Of a stretch of 64,000 bases of DNA, positions 1 to 8,220 are shown in pieces; within the stretch, counting starts at the first letter, position 1; each line of letters begins with the position of its first letter. Where the stretch lies: the NCBI RefSeq assembly GCF_019703875.1, contig NZ_AP024110.1, positions 806,001 through 870,000 of the forward strand, in the 5' to 3' direction. Below the pieces are notes generated by a model. The model ran no database searches, was not told where the DNA came from, and saw only the letters and a program-made list of their open reading frames with translations. Source of the stretch: Methyloradius palustris (GTDB lineage: Bacteria > Pseudomonadota > Gammaproteobacteria > Burkholderiales > Methylophilaceae). Position numbers and translations under genes: made by a program.

Positions 1-2
1 TT

Positions 3-116
3 GATTACTACTACACCTCAAGGCTTAACGGTGAGTCTGCAGCTGGCGTTGATGATATTCACTTCCATCCTGTGGAGCCGAGAACTTTAAGGCTCACGCT
101 GGTATATGATTTCTAA
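3..116 (+). CDS. C-terminal end of an outer-membrane beta-barrel protein, probably a TonB-dependent receptor (partial)
   Basis: Only the last 37 codons lie in the window; the gene begins before base 1. The open frame starts at base 3 and ends at TAA 114-116. The product ends in RLTLVYDF, an alternating hydrophobic strand with a terminal Phe, which is the usual last strand and BAM recognition signal of outer-membrane barrels. The phrase VEPRTLRLTLVYDF resembles the closing strand of TonB-dependent receptors. The family assignment is inferred from this tail alone. Confidence 0.55.
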   Translation, partial: DYYYTSRLNGESAAGVDDIHFHPVEPRTLRLTLVYDF

Positions 117-158
117 TCAAGCGTCTGGTATGAGTCGAAAGCAGTCCCTGATGGCAGT

Positions 159-188
159 AAAAAAATAGGCCAGCTGTTTAGCTGGCCT
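159..188 (-). terminator. Rho-independent terminator for the two-component operon
   Basis: A perfect 9-bp stem (167-175 with 180-188) closes a four-base loop. Read on the minus strand it is followed by a run of seven T (bases 165-159). The T-run lies on the side expected for transcripts of the minus-strand regulator operon that ends at 330. On the plus strand no T-run follows, so it is probably one-directional. Confidence 0.75.
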
Positions 189-329
189 AATCAATTGCTA
201 ATATCGATCAAAAGACATTAACTTTATGGAGATTAAGATACTTGGAGATGAATCAATTATCTAACCTGAACTAATTCTCTCAGCTTTGTGAGATGTCCAA
301 TAGTGAACTTTTCCCAACGTAACATCGTA

Positions 330-968
330 TTATTCACGACCTTCTACAACACCAAAACGAATGGCCAAATGGACTAATTGCCCAGTTGTTGTAGCACCGA
401 TTTTTTGTCTTACTTGTGTTTGTAAATTAGCGGCTGTTTTATAGCCGATTTGTAAACTTGCCGAGATTTCAGAGAGTGATTCGCCTTTTGCTACACGACG
501 AAATATTTCAAACTCTCTCGGTGAGAGATATTCTGCTGGATTGCTCGCATCTGACAATTTATGCATCGCAATATACTGGGCAATTTCATGGCTAATGTAA
601 TTACCACCCTTAAGCACCTTTTCGACAGCCTCAATTAAAACCTCTGGTGCTGCGGATTTCACAAGATACCCCTTAGCCCCAGCCTGCAAGGCTCTCATGG
701 CATATAGATTGTCATCATGCAGACTAAATACGATGATTTTTGCATGCGTATCACGCTCAATAATTCTTTTGAGCGTCTCCAAGCCACCAATCCCTGGCAT
801 ATCCAGATCAAGCAATCCAACATCAGGTTTGCATTCTTGCCACAATGCATAAGCACGCTCCCCTGATGATGCCTCTGCCACTATGGTATAGCCTAATTGC
901 TCTAGCAATGTTCTTAGGCCCTGTCTCACTACAATATGATCATCAGCAAGTAGTACTTTAGTTTCCAT
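330..968 (-). CDS. NarL/FixJ-family response regulator, candidate MxaB-type regulator of methanol oxidation
   Basis: A 212-aa response regulator. The receiver domain (about 4-118) has acidic pair D9-D10, phospho-acceptor D54 in LLDLDMPG, S82 and K104. A LuxR-type helix-turn-helix follows at about 148-192 (LSPREFEIFRR, then GYKTAANLQTQVRQKIG). It lies 13 nt downstream of a histidine kinase gene on the same strand, so the two form an operon and a cognate pair. The pair is divergent from mxaF. In other methylotrophs NarL-type regulators (MxaB, MoxX) with partner kinases control methanol dehydrogenase genes, so control of mxaF is a reasonable inference from position and family. A terminator lies at 159-188. 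Confidence 0.85.
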   Translation of the reverse strand: METKVLLADDHIVVRQGLRTLLEQLGYTIVAEASSGERAYALWQECKPDVGLLDLDMPGIGGLETLKRIIERDTHAKIIVFSLHDDNLYAMRALQAGAKGYLVKSAAPEVLIEAVEKVLKGGNYISHEIAQYIAMHKLSDASNPAEYLSPREFEIFRRVAKGESLSEISASLQIGYKTAANLQTQVRQKIGATTTGQLVHLAIRFGVVEGRE

Positions 969-981
969 ACTGCCTCCTCAC

Positions 982-2250
982 TCAGTTGCTTGTGATTGGA
1001 ATAATTGCGGTCAAGAGAACGCCCGGCGTGTTTTTGGCAATAGTAAAAACACCCCCTGCGGATTCAACACGCTCGCGCATACCGACTAAACCAAAGCCCT
1101 TACTGGCGGGCTTTTCTATGAAGCCAATACCATCGTCTTTGATCTCAACCATAAGCATCTTTTTTTTGTATCGAGAGGTCATTTTTACACTGATGTTAAC
1201 CAAGCTAGCTTCAGCATGTCGTGCAACATTAGTCAGCGCCTCTTGCGCCAGACGATAAGCAATCAAGCTGATATCAGGGGGTAATCGCGAGCATTCATGA
1301 TCAAAAAATAATTCGCATTTAGTATCGGCATGCTGTAGCTGCCACTCCTCAATAAGTAAATTCAGCGCTTCTACCAACCCATAGGCATCGAGTTCTGGTG
1401 GCCTCAATCTCTTGATCAGTGCTTTGACTGATGCTTGGATATGCTCAGCATGACTAGAAATACGCTGCGATAACTCGGCCATATTTTTCATTGTGCTGTT
1501 TTTTATTGCTAAAGCATCCATACGAATCGCTGTCAGATATTGACCCATATCATCATGAATCTCACGCGCGAGATTTTTACGCTCATCCTCTTGCACTTTC
1601 ATTGCATGGCGAATCAATTGTTGATTATCGCTTAGCAATTTTGCGAGCTCCTTTTCGGCAAGATATTGCTCGGTAATATCATAAAAAAAACCATGAATTC
1701 TGCTAAGTTCAGGATTGATAGTATCTACTGCATAAGTAAACCGAGCAGAGACTATCCAAGGCGCACCATCATGCCTTTGTGCGGTGAGTTCAAAAAAATC
1801 TGTATGGTGTTTTAACTGAAGGCTAGCAAAAATCTCATTCCATTGATCCCCCAATATCAGGTTCAAGTTAAGCTGGCTTGCATAGCGGCCAGACATGGAG
1901 CTAAACACATCATTTGCCAAAATGATATTGCCATCAATGCTGGCTACAAAGTTACCACTCAAACCCTCATCAAATAGTCTTTTATAGAGCCGCTGGCTTT
2001 CAGCAAGGCCTGCTTCGGCTTTAGCACGAATGGTTGATTCCTGCTGCAAATCATGCAATCTACGCGTTGAAAACCAGACGGTCATTAGAGCAGCAACAAA
2101 TAAAACAATTGGAATCTCATCTAATTGCAAAGACTCATCCATGTTGGCAATCGCAGTAAGTCGCTCAGCCCAATCAAACACAACTGCTAAAAAATAAACA
2201 ACCGCAATGATTAGCAGCACAATCATTAGATCGGATTTTGACTTGTTCAT
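982..2250 (-). CDS. Membrane PAS-containing histidine kinase of the NarX/HisKA_3 type, candidate MxaY/MoxY
   Basis: A 422-aa sensor kinase. Two hydrophobic segments (about 8-26 and 46-60) frame a short loop. A PAS domain spans about 86-196, with the following sequence resembling a PAC motif. The HisKA_3 dimerisation domain carries H232 in LAREIHDDMGQYL. The HATPase domain has an N-box around N341, DDGIGF at 372-377 and GFGLVG at 385-390. The tiny periplasmic loop suggests sensing by the PAS domain or the membrane rather than by a large external domain. It is the upstream gene of the kinase-regulator operon and divergent from mxaF across 489 bp. The methanol-oxidation role is inferred from context. 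Confidence 0.85.
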   Translation of the reverse strand: MNKSKSDLMIVLLIIAVVYFLAVVFDWAERLTAIANMDESLQLDEIPIVLFVAALMTVWFSTRRLHDLQQESTIRAKAEAGLAESQRLYKRLFDEGLSGNFVASIDGNIILANDVFSSMSGRYASQLNLNLILGDQWNEIFASLQLKHHTDFFELTAQRHDGAPWIVSARFTYAVDTINPELSRIHGFFYDITEQYLAEKELAKLLSDNQQLIRHAMKVQEDERKNLAREIHDDMGQYLTAIRMDALAIKNSTMKNMAELSQRISSHAEHIQASVKALIKRLRPPELDAYGLVEALNLLIEEWQLQHADTKCELFFDHECSRLPPDISLIAYRLAQEALTNVARHAEASLVNISVKMTSRYKKKMLMVEIKDDGIGFIEKPASKGFGLVGMRERVESAGGVFTIAKNTPGVLLTAIIPITSN

Positions 2251-2739
2251 ACTTGAGGGTAAGTTTTCTGGAAAAATTGATCACTGTTTAAATGACCAGT
2301 TATAAAGACGTAACTTCAATATTAGGTCTCTTAAAAGTTACTCGCTAATTATCCTTACCTAACTCTCAATACAGTTAGTGATTTATTCCTGAAATCCTCC
2401 TGAATTCTTCAGTATAAATTTCTGCGCTTGTAGAAAAATCAGTGGATAACTTAAACGTCTATTGCTGCCAAAAGCCATGGAATAAGTGCTCAAACCATCA
2501 GTTGTCTGATGCCCCAATGCATACCGAACTACATAGTTTCGTTTGTGATGCACCTCATCCTGCAAATCACACATATGTCGATATCACCACCTTTCTTCTT
2601 TCAAGCATCTGGGAGTTATTGCGCTCGTAAAAAGGAATCTTTCCTCTATCGACACTGTTACAAATTGTTAACAATTGCCGAGCCGTAAGTAGTGAGGCGG
2701 CAGGGAGTTAAATCTAAATCAGAATTTAGGAGATATATT
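2251..2739. other. Divergent intergenic region between the sensor kinase and mxaF
   Basis: This 489-bp AT-rich region must hold promoters for both the two-component operon and mxaF. Short open frames on both strands (for example 2383-2574 and 2442-2630) have no ribosome site or recognisable product. The clearest element is the 14-bp palindrome at 2663-2676. No transcription start could be assigned by eye. Confidence 0.6.
2663..2676. promoter_or_regulatory. 14-bp perfect palindrome upstream of mxaF, possible operator
   Basis: AATTGTTAACAATT reads the same on both strands and lies 63 bp before the mxaF start. It could be a site for a dimeric regulator, such as the NarL-type protein encoded next door, or a small hairpin in the leader. 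The base composition (AT-rich) makes a chance palindrome possible. Confidence 0.35.
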
Positions 2740-4551
2740 ATGAAACAGCACTTACCCAAAGTCGGCTCCAGAGTCGCTTTAGGTGCTTTGGCTAGCAGCC
2801 TAGTCATGCTTGCGACCGTCAATGTCGCACATGCTGACGCACTGCTAGACAAAGCGCTCAACACTGAAGGGAGCTGGCCTGTGCAAACAGGTGGCTACTA
2901 TAGTCAGCACAATAGTCCTTTAGCACAAATTAATAAAAGCAATGTAAAAAATGTAAAAGCTGCCTGGACATTCTCTACAGGCGTACTGAATGGTCATGAA
3001 GGTGCGCCATTAGTTGTGGGTGACATGATGTACATCCACTCTGCTTTTCCAAACAATACTTATGCAATCAATCTGAACGATCCAGGCACTATCGTTTGGC
3101 AACATAAACCTAAACAGGATGCTTCAGTAAAAGCCGTTGCCTGTTGCGATGTAGTCAATCGTGGTTTGGCTTATGGTGATGGCCAAGTCATCAAATCACA
3201 ATTGAACGGTCACTTGTTAGCCTTGGATGCAAAAACAGGCAAGGTCAATTGGGAAATGGAAGTATGTGACCCTAAAGTTGGCTCGACTATCACACAAGCA
3301 CCTTTTGTAGCAAAAAATACAGTATTGATTGGTTGCTCTGGTGCTGAACTGGGCGTTCGTGGCGCTGTAAACGCATTTGATCTAAAAACGGGTGAGTTGA
3401 AATGGCGTGCATACGCCACAGGTTCAGATGAATCTATGCGTATCGGCAAAGACTTCAACAAAGATAATCCACACTACGGTCAATTCGGTCTTGGTACCAA
3501 GACTTGGGAAGGCGATGCATGGAAAATTGGCGGCGGCACCAACTGGGGCTGGTATGCCTATGATCCTAAGCTGAACCTGTTCTACTACGGTTCTGGTAAT
3601 CCTGCACCATGGAATGAAACTATGCGTCCAGGCGACAACAAATGGACCATGACCATCTGGGCACGTGACCTGGATACTGGCGAAGCTAAATGGGGCTACC
3701 AAAAGACTCCACACGATGAGTGGGACTTTGCTGGCGTAAACCAAATGGTGCTGACTGACCAGCCTGTAAATGGCAAAACAACGCCATTGCTGAGTCATAT
3801 TGACCGCAACGGCATTATGTACACATTGAATCGCGAAACAGGTACTTTGATTCAAGCAGCCAAGGTTGACCCTGCAGTCAATGTATTCAAAAAAGTAGAT
3901 TTGGTGACTGGCACTCCAGTACGTGACCCAGAGTTCAGTACTCGTATGGATCACAAAGGTACCAATATCTGTCCTTCAGCCATGGGCTTTCACAATCAGG
4001 GTGTAGATTCCTACGATCCTGAATCACGTACTTTATATGCGGGGCTCAACCATATTTGTATGGATTGGGAGCCGTTCATGCTGCCATACCGTGCAGGTCA
4101 GTTCTTCGTAGGCGCAACGCTTGCGATGTACCCTGGCCCCAATGGTCCAACCAAGAAGGAAATGGGTCAAATCCGCGCATTTGACACCGTGACTGGCAAG
4201 GAAAAATGGACCAAGTGGGAGAAGTTCGCAGCTTGGGGCGGTACGCTTTACACCAAGGGCGGCCTGGTTTGGTACAACACACTGGATGGCTATACCAAAG
4301 CGCTTGATAAAGACAATGGTAAAGAGTTGTGGAAATTCAAGATGCCATCTGGCGGTATCGGTTCGCCAATGACTTACACCTTTAAAGGTAAACAATACGT
4401 CGGCAGCATGTATGGCGTAGGTGGTTGGCCTGGTGTTGGTCTGGTATTCGACTTAACTGATCCAAGCGCTGGTCTTGGTGCGGTAGGTGCGTTCAAAGAG
4501 TTGCAGAACCATACCCAAATGGGTGGCGGCTTGGTTGTATACAGTCTGTAA
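2740..4551 (+). CDS. mxaF: Methanol dehydrogenase large subunit MxaF (PQQ- and calcium-dependent)
   Basis: This is the 603-aa catalytic subunit of periplasmic methanol dehydrogenase, which oxidises methanol to formaldehyde with PQQ and passes electrons to cytochrome cL. The start at 2740 is chosen because AGGAG lies at 2728-2732 and a signal peptide follows, cleaved near AHA-D33. An upstream in-frame ATG at 2692 has no such support. Visible active-site features are the vicinal disulfide C135-C136, metal ligands E203 and N287 (GSGNPAPWNE), and catalytic D329 in HDEWDF. Residue 331 is Ala, where lanthanide-dependent XoxF enzymes carry a second Asp, so this is the calcium type. The adjacent mxaJ, mxaG and mxaI confirm MxaF. 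Confidence 0.97.
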   Translation: MKQHLPKVGSRVALGALASSLVMLATVNVAHADALLDKALNTEGSWPVQTGGYYSQHNSPLAQINKSNVKNVKAAWTFSTGVLNGHEGAPLVVGDMMYIHSAFPNNTYAINLNDPGTIVWQHKPKQDASVKAVACCDVVNRGLAYGDGQVIKSQLNGHLLALDAKTGKVNWEMEVCDPKVGSTITQAPFVAKNTVLIGCSGAELGVRGAVNAFDLKTGELKWRAYATGSDESMRIGKDFNKDNPHYGQFGLGTKTWEGDAWKIGGGTNWGWYAYDPKLNLFYYGSGNPAPWNETMRPGDNKWTMTIWARDLDTGEAKWGYQKTPHDEWDFAGVNQMVLTDQPVNGKTTPLLSHIDRNGIMYTLNRETGTLIQAAKVDPAVNVFKKVDLVTGTPVRDPEFSTRMDHKGTNICPSAMGFHNQGVDSYDPESRTLYAGLNHICMDWEPFMLPYRAGQFFVGATLAMYPGPNGPTKKEMGQIRAFDTVTGKEKWTKWEKFAAWGGTLYTKGGLVWYNTLDGYTKALDKDNGKELWKFKMPSGGIGSPMTYTFKGKQYVGSMYGVGGWPGVGLVFDLTDPSAGLGAVGAFKELQNHTQMGGGLVVYSL

Positions 4552-4577
4552 GTTACTAGCAGGCTAATTGTCACAAC

Positions 4578-4597
4578 GCTGGGGCGCGAGCCCCAGC
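4578..4597 (+). other. GNRA-capped stem-loop between mxaF and mxaJ
   Basis: An 8-bp perfect GC-rich stem (GCTGGGGC with GCCCCAGC) closes a GCGA loop, which fits the very stable GNRA tetraloop class. There is no T-run, so it is not a standard terminator. A likely role, inferred, is to protect the 3' end of the abundant mxaF message or to act as a processing site. Confidence 0.6.
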
Positions 4598-4641
4598 ACC
4601 TACGACCTGCAAATCAGGCAACTGCAAATTAGGATAATTTT

Positions 4642-5487
4642 ATGTCGTTAAAAATGAAAAATGCTTTACCTAGATTTAAGCAGTCATTGCTAATGGGTAT
4701 GTTAATGCTGCTGGTCACCAGCGCGCATGCTGCAGACCTCAATGTATGTGCTGGCAAAGATGAATTACCTTTTTCCAATCAAAATCAAGAAGGTTTTGAA
4801 AATGACATTGCAAAAGTCATCGCCTCAGCGTTAGGCCGTAACGTCAACTTTGTGTGGTGGAGTGATGCACGTTATACCGTCACTGAATTTCTGGATAAGA
4901 AAAAGTGTGATGTGATGCTTGGGGTGGATGAGAGTGATCCACGCGTACTCAAAACAGTGCCTTACTACAGGTCTGGCTATGTATTCATTTCTCGTGCTGA
5001 CCGAAATATTGATGTTTCATCATGGGATGACCCTATTCTAAAAGAACACAATTTCCGCATTGGTGTGCTGCCAGACAGTCCCGGCAAAAATCTGCTACTG
5101 CAGATTAACCGTTATGACGATATGTTCGATTACTTTGCCGAACTAACCAATTACGAATCAACCCGCAACAAATATATCCGCATAGACCCCAAGAAATTGA
5201 TTGATGACATAGCAGACAAGCATCTTCATGTAGCGATGTTATGGGGTCCGGAGGCTGGCCGTTATGTCCGCGACTCAAAAATACCACTGCGCATGCAGAT
5301 TATTGATGACAACGTAAAAAAACTGAATGGGGACAAAGTGCCCATGTATTACAAGGTCTATATCGGCGTACGCAAAGACGATGACGCACTTAAACAACAG
5401 CTGGATGTTGCGATTAAATCCAAAAGCAAAGAAATCGATGCCATTCTCAAAAAAGAAGGCATACCACTCTTACCCATCAATGATTAA
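4642..5487 (+). CDS. mxaJ: MxaJ, periplasmic solute-binding-like protein required for methanol dehydrogenase
   Basis: A 281-aa protein of the extracellular solute-binding family 3 fold. It has a signal peptide (hydrophobic core about 15-27, cleavage near SAHA-A31) and a mature part starting DLNVCAGKDELPFSN. MxaJ proteins associate with or help mature the MxaFI dehydrogenase in the periplasm. The gene sits between mxaF and mxaG, as in all known mxa operons. AGGA lies 9 nt before the ATG. This copy is full length and intact. Its codons from V95 to the stop are repeated exactly immediately downstream by a tandem duplication. Confidence 0.93.
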   Translation: MSLKMKNALPRFKQSLLMGMLMLLVTSAHAADLNVCAGKDELPFSNQNQEGFENDIAKVIASALGRNVNFVWWSDARYTVTEFLDKKKCDVMLGVDESDPRVLKTVPYYRSGYVFISRADRNIDVSSWDDPILKEHNFRIGVLPDSPGKNLLLQINRYDDMFDYFAELTNYESTRNKYIRIDPKKLIDDIADKHLHVAMLWGPEAGRYVRDSKIPLRMQIIDDNVKKLNGDKVPMYYKVYIGVRKDDDALKQQLDVAIKSKSKEIDAILKKEGIPLLPIND

Positions 5488-6083
5488 TGCAGGAGTCTAG
5501 ATTGTGGATGAGAGTGATCCACGCGTACTCAAAACAGTGCCTTACTACAGGTCTGGCTATGTATTCATTTCTCGTGCTGACCGAAATATTGATGTTTCAT
5601 CATGGGATGACCCTATTCTAAAAGAACACAATTTCCGCATTGGTGTGCTGCCAGACAGTCCCGGCAAAAATCTGCTACTGCAGATTAACCGTTATGACGA
5701 TATGTTCGATTACTTTGCCGAACTAACCAATTACGAATCAACCCGCAACAAATATATCCGCATAGACCCCAAGAAATTGATTGATGACATAGCAGACAAG
5801 CATCTTCATGTAGCGATGTTATGGGGTCCGGAGGCTGGCCGTTATGTCCGCGACTCAAAAATACCACTGCGCATGCAGATTATTGATGACAACGTAAAAA
5901 AACTGAATGGGGACAAAGTGCCCATGTATTACAAGGTCTATATCGGCGTACGCAAAGACGATGACGCACTTAAACAACAGCTGGATGTTGCGATTAAATC
6001 CAAAAGCAAAGAAATCGATGCCATTCTCAAAAAAGAAGGCATACCACTCTTACCCATCAATGATTAATGCAGGAGTCTAGATT
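4924..6083 (+). repeat. 580-bp exact tandem duplication covering the mxaJ 3' part and the mxaG ribosome-binding site
   Basis: Unit one is 4924-5503 and unit two is 5504-6083. No difference between the two was found by eye, and the encoded 187 residues are identical. The only homology at the breakpoints is a single G (4924, 5504, 6084). Each unit holds mxaJ codons 95 to stop plus the spacer with AGGAG and most of the TTG start of mxaG. The unit length is not a multiple of three, but both junctions fall outside the intact mxaJ and mxaG genes, so neither is broken. The lack of divergence means it is very recent or an assembly error. Confidence 0.95.
5504..6067 (+). pseudogene. mxaJ: Duplicated C-terminal fragment of mxaJ with a transplanted ribosome-binding site
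   Basis: This open frame of 187 codons is identical to MxaJ residues 95-281. It lacks the signal peptide and the first part of the binding fold, so it cannot be a working periplasmic MxaJ. The duplication has placed the mxaG ribosome site (AGGAG 5491-5495) 8 nt before an in-frame GTG at 5504, so a cytoplasmic fragment could be made. A competing TTG at 5502 opens a short out-of-frame peptide. It is most likely non-functional debris. Confidence 0.85.
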
Positions 6084-6576
6084 GAAGAATTTGTTAGTAA
6101 AAGCAACATGGGCGTTTCTGATTGTCAGCGCTGTGCTAGCTGTTGGTACTGCGATTGCCGGTATTGAATTCAGGGGCACGATTTCAGGTGATGTGCTCGA
6201 ATTTTCTCCAGATACTGATGGCCCAGAAACAGAGGCAGTCAAAAAGTTTAAGGAAACAGGTGAAAATCCATACGATGGCAATCTTGAGTCAGCCAAAGCT
6301 GGGTATGTCATCTTCTCAACAGCTTGCGCTGGCTGCCATGGCCATTTGGCAGAAGGCAAACTTGGTCCAGCACTCAGCGATGATTACTGGACCTATCCAA
6401 AAAATGAAACCGACAAAGGTTTGTTTGAAACCATCTATGGCGGTGCAAACGGCATGATGGGTCCGCAAAGAGGCCGTCTGCAGATTGATGAAATACTACA
6501 TGTCATCAGCTTTGTGAGAAGTTTCAAAGATGGCAAGAGTGAGGCGGCACCTGCGGAGCATCACTCTGAAGAATAA
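6082..6576 (+). CDS. mxaG: MxaG, cytochrome cL, electron acceptor of methanol dehydrogenase
   Basis: A periplasmic c-type cytochrome of 164 aa. It has an N-terminal membrane-type signal sequence (WAFLIVSAVLAVGTAIA) and one heme site CAGCH at residues 82-86, followed by a region with NGMMGPQ that offers Met ligand candidates. It accepts electrons from the PQQ of MxaFI and hands them to another cytochrome c. The TTG start at 6082 is preferred because AGGAG at 6071-6075 lies 6 nt upstream. An ATG at 6067, overlapping the mxaJ stop, is the alternative and adds five residues. The C-terminus is rich in Glu and His. Confidence 0.93.
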   Translation: MKNLLVKATWAFLIVSAVLAVGTAIAGIEFRGTISGDVLEFSPDTDGPETEAVKKFKETGENPYDGNLESAKAGYVIFSTACAGCHGHLAEGKLGPALSDDYWTYPKNETDKGLFETIYGGANGMMGPQRGRLQIDEILHVISFVRSFKDGKSEAAPAEHHSEE

Positions 6577-6684
6577 ATTCAGGCTAAAACACTTACCAGA
6601 AATTAGTACCTCAATAAGTAGCTAACTGGTGGCCATTTATTGAATAAGCAAGCTCACCAGCAATCACATGACAAGGAGATAGCA

Positions 6685-6960
6685 ATGAAACAAGTTCTGA
6701 CATTAGCATTAGCGACAGGGGCTTTACTGGCATCAAGTCTCGTACTGGCCTATGACGGCCAAACCTGCAAAGAGCCTGGTAACTGCTGGGAAGCAAAACC
6801 TGGTTTCCCAGAAAAAATTGCAGGCAGCAAGTATGACCCTAAGCATGACCCTGTCGAAGTCGCCAAGCAGGAAGCCGCAACAAAAGCCATAGACGAACGC
6901 AATGCCAAGCGTGTTGCTAACGCTAAAGAAACTGGCGTATTCAAATTTGATGTGAAGTAA
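6685..6960 (+). CDS. mxaI: MxaI, methanol dehydrogenase small subunit
   Basis: A 91-aa precursor. The signal peptide ends at VLA-Y23, leaving a mature 69-aa subunit that starts YDGQTCKEPGNCW and contains KPGFPEKIAGSKYDPKHDP, the hallmark MxaI sequence. It is Lys- and charge-rich and wraps around MxaF in the alpha2-beta2 enzyme; its exact catalytic role is unclear. The start at 6685 is chosen for AAGGAG 8 nt upstream and for the signal peptide; an upstream in-frame ATG at 6640 would add 15 hydrophilic residues. Presence of MxaI independently confirms a calcium-type MDH, since XoxF enzymes usually lack it. Confidence 0.96.
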   Translation: MKQVLTLALATGALLASSLVLAYDGQTCKEPGNCWEAKPGFPEKIAGSKYDPKHDPVEVAKQEAATKAIDERNAKRVANAKETGVFKFDVK

Positions 6961-6963
6961 CTC

Positions 6964-7008
6964 AATTTAGCAGCTTGGTATCGTTCGGATATCAAGCTGC
7001 TAAATTTT
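6964..7008 (+). terminator. Strong hairpin after mxaI, probable partial terminator or mRNA-stabilising structure
   Basis: A 14-bp perfect stem (6964-6977 with 6993-7006) extends by five more pairs, one of them G-T, to a five-base loop. Four T close the 3' side at 7005-7008. Its place between the structural genes mxaFJGI and the accessory genes mxaRSACKLD suggests that it lowers downstream transcription or protects the upstream message. No promoter was identified before mxaR. Confidence 0.7.
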
Positions 7009-7152
7009 AAGGATGTATTTGAATAGGGCTTAGTTGAAAGCGGTATACAGGCCAGAGCCTTATTCAAATAGCAGTTCCCAAAGCAAGATTGCGGCTTGCA
7101 AAAAGTTCGGATTGTAAGCGCAGTAGCGTAATCACAGATTGAAAGAAATGGC

Positions 7153-8175
7153 ATGCCAAATAAAGAAATTGACCTAGATGAATGGCGTGAACGCGCGCTG
7201 AAATTTGAATCTTCATTAAACTCGGTAGTGTTGGGCTTACAAGCTCAAGTACGTGCACTCACCATTGGTATATTCTCACGCGGTCATCTTTTGCTGGAAG
7301 GCGATGTCGGCGTGGGGAAAACCACCTTGCTGCGTGCCGCTGCGAGGCTGCTTGGTGGTCATTACCAGCGAATTGAAGGCGCTATCGATTTGATGCCCAG
7401 CGATTTTCTTTACCACGCCTACATTGATGAAAAAGGCCAGCCAGCTGTACAACCAGGGCCGCTGTTACAGCATGGTTCAGAATTGGCTGTATTCTTTTTT
7501 AACGAAATCAATCGCGCCCGCCCGCAGGCACATTCTCTGTTATTGCGCTTGATGGCAGAGCGCAGCGTCAGCGCATTCAATCGAGAATATGCCTTTCCGC
7601 ACCTCACCGTATTTGCCGACCGCAACCGTCTTGAGCGCGAAGAAACATTTGAGCTACCTGCGGCCGCACGCGACCGTTTTTTTATGGAAATTTCGATTGA
7701 TGCGCCAGATGATCGACAGTTGCAGCGCGACCTCATGTTCAACCAGCGCTTTCATGATGTCGATGCGCTAATTAGCGAGCTTGATGCTGGATTAGCCCCT
7801 TACGACCAACTCAATGGCGTAGCACTAGTCGTGCAAAATTCAGTGCGAGCAGAAACTGCATTGCAAGACTATGCCGTCAATCTCGGGCGTGCATTGCGCA
7901 ACCCGCTTGAAGTTGGCGTCACGCTGGAAGATGTGGATATAAGCCGGCTAGTCTCAGGCGGCGCCAGCCCAAGAGGGATGGCCATGCTCATGCGCGCAGC
8001 CCGCTGTAGAGCCTGGCTGGAACAGCGTGATTACCTGACACCAGACGATATACGCGCTGTGTTCACTGAGACTGTTTCTCACAGAATATTTTTCACGCCA
8101 GCATATGAGTTACGCCGCAGCGAAATTGCCCCGCAGCTTTTACAAGCGGTATTAAATAAAGTTTCTGCACCATAA
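7153..8175 (+). CDS. mxaR: MxaR, MoxR-family AAA+ ATPase for methanol dehydrogenase maturation
   Basis: A 340-aa MoxR-type ATPase. Walker A is GDVGVGKTT at about 50-58 and the Walker B region is FFFNEINRARPQ at about 114-125. The usual Asp of Walker B is Asn here, while the catalytic Glu (E118) is kept. MoxR ATPases work with VWA-domain partners; here the partners are MxaS, MxaC and MxaL, encoded directly downstream. The set is required to activate MDH, probably by inserting calcium. The gene follows a 192-nt gap with a strong hairpin, so its expression may be lower than mxaFJGI. Confidence 0.93.
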   Translation: MPNKEIDLDEWRERALKFESSLNSVVLGLQAQVRALTIGIFSRGHLLLEGDVGVGKTTLLRAAARLLGGHYQRIEGAIDLMPSDFLYHAYIDEKGQPAVQPGPLLQHGSELAVFFFNEINRARPQAHSLLLRLMAERSVSAFNREYAFPHLTVFADRNRLEREETFELPAAARDRFFMEISIDAPDDRQLQRDLMFNQRFHDVDALISELDAGLAPYDQLNGVALVVQNSVRAETALQDYAVNLGRALRNPLEVGVTLEDVDISRLVSGGASPRGMAMLMRAARCRAWLEQRDYLTPDDIRAVFTETVSHRIFFTPAYELRRSEIAPQLLQAVLNKVSAP

Positions 8176-8220
8176 GCATTCCAAAAAGCCTATCCACAGA
8201 TCAGAGCAACAGGTTTTTTC

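Noticed and set aside
2383..2630. Small frames on both strands upstream of mxaF
   Set aside because: They overlap each other, lack ribosome sites and lie in the expected promoter region.
3424..3954. 176-codon minus-strand open frame inside mxaF
   Set aside because: Antisense shadow of a highly conserved gene, with no ribosome site or domain.
2740..4551. Reading the dehydrogenase as lanthanide-dependent XoxF
   Set aside because: Ala occupies the diagnostic second-Asp position, and mxaJ, mxaG, mxaI and the calcium-insertion genes follow.
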